This document shows, piece by piece, positions 5,267 to 7,414 of a stretch of DNA of 7,414 nucleotides. Positions within the stretch are counted from its first letter, which is position 1. The number at the start of each line of letters is the position of its first letter. Below the pieces are notes generated by a model. That model saw only the letters and a program-made list of their open reading frames with translations. It made no database searches and had not been told where the DNA came from. The translations under genes were made by a program, and so were the position numbers. This DNA is from an uncultured Colwellia sp. (GTDB lineage: Bacteria > Pseudomonadota > Gammaproteobacteria > Enterobacterales > Alteromonadaceae). The stretch is from positions 1 to 7,414 of the forward strand of contig CAJWBY010000195.1 of assembly GCA_913020705.1 (NCBI GenBank), in the 5' to 3' direction.

Positions 5267-7414
5267 TTAGATGTTTTTTATTGTTACAGAACGACCTTTT
5301 CGTTGTCCATCAAAGCTAATACTTCTAACTTTTACTACACTCTTTACGGTAACGGGTGCTGAATAACGTATCCATTCCCCCCCTTCTTCTTTATATTCAA
5401 TAGCAACACCAGGGAAGGCAATATTGGCATGTAGCTTGTCATCTTTAATAATCGCACCAACGGTAGGCAAACGATAAAATATGTTATCGCTTTCTAATTT
5501 TGCTAAGGCTTTTTGACCAATCACGTTAGCAAAGATTTTCCATTGTTGATCTCGTTGTTCTTTTTTATCAGCGTTAAATACATTGGTGTCTTTATTATAT
5601 TTAGCACCTCGATAATTATACGGAATAGCCCAGTCAGCTAAGTGCCATGAACGTTCAGCTAAAGCAAAAAGTCGTGGAAATATTTTATATTGAGCCGTAT
5701 TATCGGTTCGAGTATTTTCACTCCACAACTGCCCTTGAATACCTAAGAAACGGTTCCCTAGTTTCATGGGTGTTTTGGTATCATCAGCTTCATAAGCGTT
5801 GTCTTGGCGATCTAACCAGAACTCAGCATGAATGGGTAAATTGTCTGGTATAAACTGGAATACTTTTTCAGTATTAGTATGACGAGATGCCCAATAGTAA
5901 CCATGCTCTTTTGGATCTGCTTCATAAGGAAAATCGAAATAGAGTACATCAGGAGATGACAATACAACTTGCCAATCTCTATTTACCAATTGATGTGTTT
6001 TGATGTGGCCGCCCCAAAATAAAGTATCCCAAGCGTTTGATTGAACAATTGCGGGCATATTTTCCTTACGGGTATGTTCCAATCCATCGCTCCAGCCTGC
6101 AGTTTCGATGTCTAAATCAGATAAAATACTAGCAACACGTTCGATAAAATAAGCACCAAGCTCGCTCATTTCTTTCACACCTTTATCGTTATTCGCAATA
6201 AAGTCTTTACAGGCTTGAGATTCTATCCAAGCGCCAGCCGTTTCATCCGCTCCGATATGATAACGCGTTAAAGGTTGACCTGCATCAGCATGAATTTTCT
6301 TAACTTGCGTCATAACTTCAGTCACGAAAGCATAAGAAGACTCAAGACAAACGTTAATCGTATTGTCATCGTAAAATTGTACTGATGAATATACGGTTGG
6401 ATCATTAACATCGTATAAATTGAACTGCTTAGCCTTATCACCTTGTTCTGCTATAGCGTATTTTTTGGTACGAGCTGCCATCGCTTTTACCGCAGCACGA
6501 GAATGACCAGGCATATCTAACGATGGGATCACTTGAATATGACGGGCTGTTGCTGCTTTTAAAATTTCTTGATAATCAGCAACAGAATAGTAGCCATTCA
6601 CCTCGCTTGTAGTATCTACGCCAGCACCTAGCTGTGGAGCCAAGCAATTTTGATCGTCTAAATCAAAACAACGCATACTGCTTATTTCAGTTAATTCTGG
6701 TAATGAAGGGATCTCTAAACGCCAACCTTCATCATCACCTAAGTGTAAATGTAGCTTGTTAAGTTTATAGGCCGCCATTTGATCAAGCAGGGTTAAAATA
6801 AAGTCTTTGCTATGAAAGTTTCGAGCTACATCAATCAACAAGCCACGGAATTCGTAATGAGGTTCATCACTCGCGGTGAGCAAGGGTAATTGTGTTGAAC
6901 CTAAAGTGATCAAACTGGATATTGATTGTAAGCCGTTAAAAACACCAACGCCGTCAACACCTGTCACTTTAATACCCGTTTCAGTGATCGCTAATTGGTA
7001 ACTGCCAATCATTTGTTTGTTGTTCTCTACAATGCTCAATGTTACAGACTTGCCTTGAGTATTGTTATTAATACCCAATGACGCTAATCGAGCAATTGCA
7101 GCCTTAACATCAGTTTTTGCTACATTACCAAAATCAATATTAATACCTGAACTGAGATCAAGTTGAGTATTGTTTTTATCATAGATTACAGACTTAGGTG
7201 TAGGAATAATCACCTTAGTCACATCAAGTTTGTTATCACCTAATTTGGCATTTCTTTCGAACAAGCTTGCCGCATCAAGCCATTGAGTTGAGTCAATCGC
7301 CGACCGTTTAAACTGTTGTTTATAGTTAGTAAATGGCACAACATAAGGAAGAACTTCTAATCCTGTTTCAGTATCTATATAGGGTTTGGTACTTTCAATA
7401 ACACGAGGCTGTAT
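5267..7414 (-). CDS. Beta-N-acetylhexosaminidase, chitobiase type, GH20 (partial, 5' end beyond right edge)
   Basis: This enzyme removes terminal beta-linked GlcNAc from chitobiose and longer chitin oligosaccharides, most likely in the periplasm or on the outer membrane. The signal sequence would lie outside the window. The frame is open from the right edge (715 visible residues, numbered from the first visible codon), so the gene is truncated at its 5' end. The GTG at 7339 is internal. Residues 1 to about 60, with LPYVVPFTNY (23-32), look like the end of the N-terminal CHB_HEX carbohydrate-binding domain and its linker. About 69-185 is the GH20b alpha/beta domain. The catalytic barrel begins at FRGLLIDVARNFHS (189-202) and includes LHLHLGDDEGWRLE (221-234), DMPGHS (300-305) and HIGADETAGAW (386-396) with the catalytic pair Asp390-Glu391. 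GIQGQLWSE (558-566) carries an active-site Trp. A C-terminal beta domain spans about 660-715. Known chitobiases are roughly 800-900 residues, so perhaps 100-170 are missing here. Confidence 0.95.
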   Translation of the reverse strand: MQPRVIESTKPYIDTETGLEVLPYVVPFTNYKQQFKRSAIDSTQWLDAASLFERNAKLGDNKLDVTKVIIPTPKSVIYDKNNTQLDLSSGINIDFGNVAKTDVKAAIARLASLGINNNTQGKSVTLSIVENNKQMIGSYQLAITETGIKVTGVDGVGVFNGLQSISSLITLGSTQLPLLTASDEPHYEFRGLLIDVARNFHSKDFILTLLDQMAAYKLNKLHLHLGDDEGWRLEIPSLPELTEISSMRCFDLDDQNCLAPQLGAGVDTTSEVNGYYSVADYQEILKAATARHIQVIPSLDMPGHSRAAVKAMAARTKKYAIAEQGDKAKQFNLYDVNDPTVYSSVQFYDDNTINVCLESSYAFVTEVMTQVKKIHADAGQPLTRYHIGADETAGAWIESQACKDFIANNDKGVKEMSELGAYFIERVASILSDLDIETAGWSDGLEHTRKENMPAIVQSNAWDTLFWGGHIKTHQLVNRDWQVVLSSPDVLYFDFPYEADPKEHGYYWASRHTNTEKVFQFIPDNLPIHAEFWLDRQDNAYEADDTKTPMKLGNRFLGIQGQLWSENTRTDNTAQYKIFPRLFALAERSWHLADWAIPYNYRGAKYNKDTNVFNADKKEQRDQQWKIFANVIGQKALAKLESDNIFYRLPTVGAIIKDDKLHANIAFPGVAIEYKEEGGEWIRYSAPVTVKSVVKVRSISFDGQRKGRSVTIKNI

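Noticed and set aside
5647..5853. Plus-strand 68-residue frame
   Set aside because: Antisense to the GH20 catalytic domain with no supporting signal.
7337..7339. GTG as start codon of the hexosaminidase
   Set aside because: The frame stays open for 25 more codons to the right edge, the extra residues (LPYVVPFTNY region) fit the end of the chitobiase N-terminal domain, and starting here would remove the secretion signal.

Overview
The window carries most of a catabolic cluster for N-acetylglucosamine (GlcNAc) and chitin oligosaccharides on the minus strand, plus one unrelated-looking radical SAM gene at the left edge. The DNA is AT-rich. The combination of a FucP-type NagP permease, a BadF/BadG-type GlcNAc kinase, NagA and a large chitobiase-like GH20 enzyme, with a LacI-type palindromic operator, matches the Nag pathway described in marine Alteromonadales (Shewanella, Alteromonas, Colwellia and relatives). 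A Colwelliaceae-like marine gammaproteobacterium is my best guess. It rests on gene content and base composition, not on a search.

Layout, read in the direction of transcription (right to left): a GH20 beta-N-acetylhexosaminidase cut off at its 5' end by the right edge (5267-7414); a probable terminator (about 5198-5251); a regulatory region with a 24-bp imperfect palindrome (5136-5159) over a candidate promoter; a GlcNAc kinase (4152-5045); nagA (2940-4079); nagP (1452-2783); a strong intrinsic terminator (1308-1337); a 205-base AT-rich intergenic stretch; and a radical SAM protein that starts at TTG (1102) and runs off the left edge.

How the genes work together: the hexosaminidase releases GlcNAc from chitin oligosaccharides outside the cytoplasm. 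NagP imports the free sugar, the kinase makes GlcNAc-6-phosphate, and NagA deacetylates it to glucosamine-6-phosphate. The deaminase (NagB type) and the regulator (NagR type) needed to complete the system are not in this window. Kinase, nagA and nagP probably form one transcription unit read from the operator-covered promoter and ended by the terminator at 1308-1337. The GH20 gene appears to be transcribed separately from a promoter outside the window.

The most notable item is the radical SAM gene. It is easily missed because it has a TTG start and no stop in the window. It carries a canonical CX3CX2C cluster motif, preceded by a SPASM-like cysteine arrangement at its N-terminus. Its substrate is unknown. 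I saw no CRISPR array, tRNA, rRNA, insertion sequence or phage feature.
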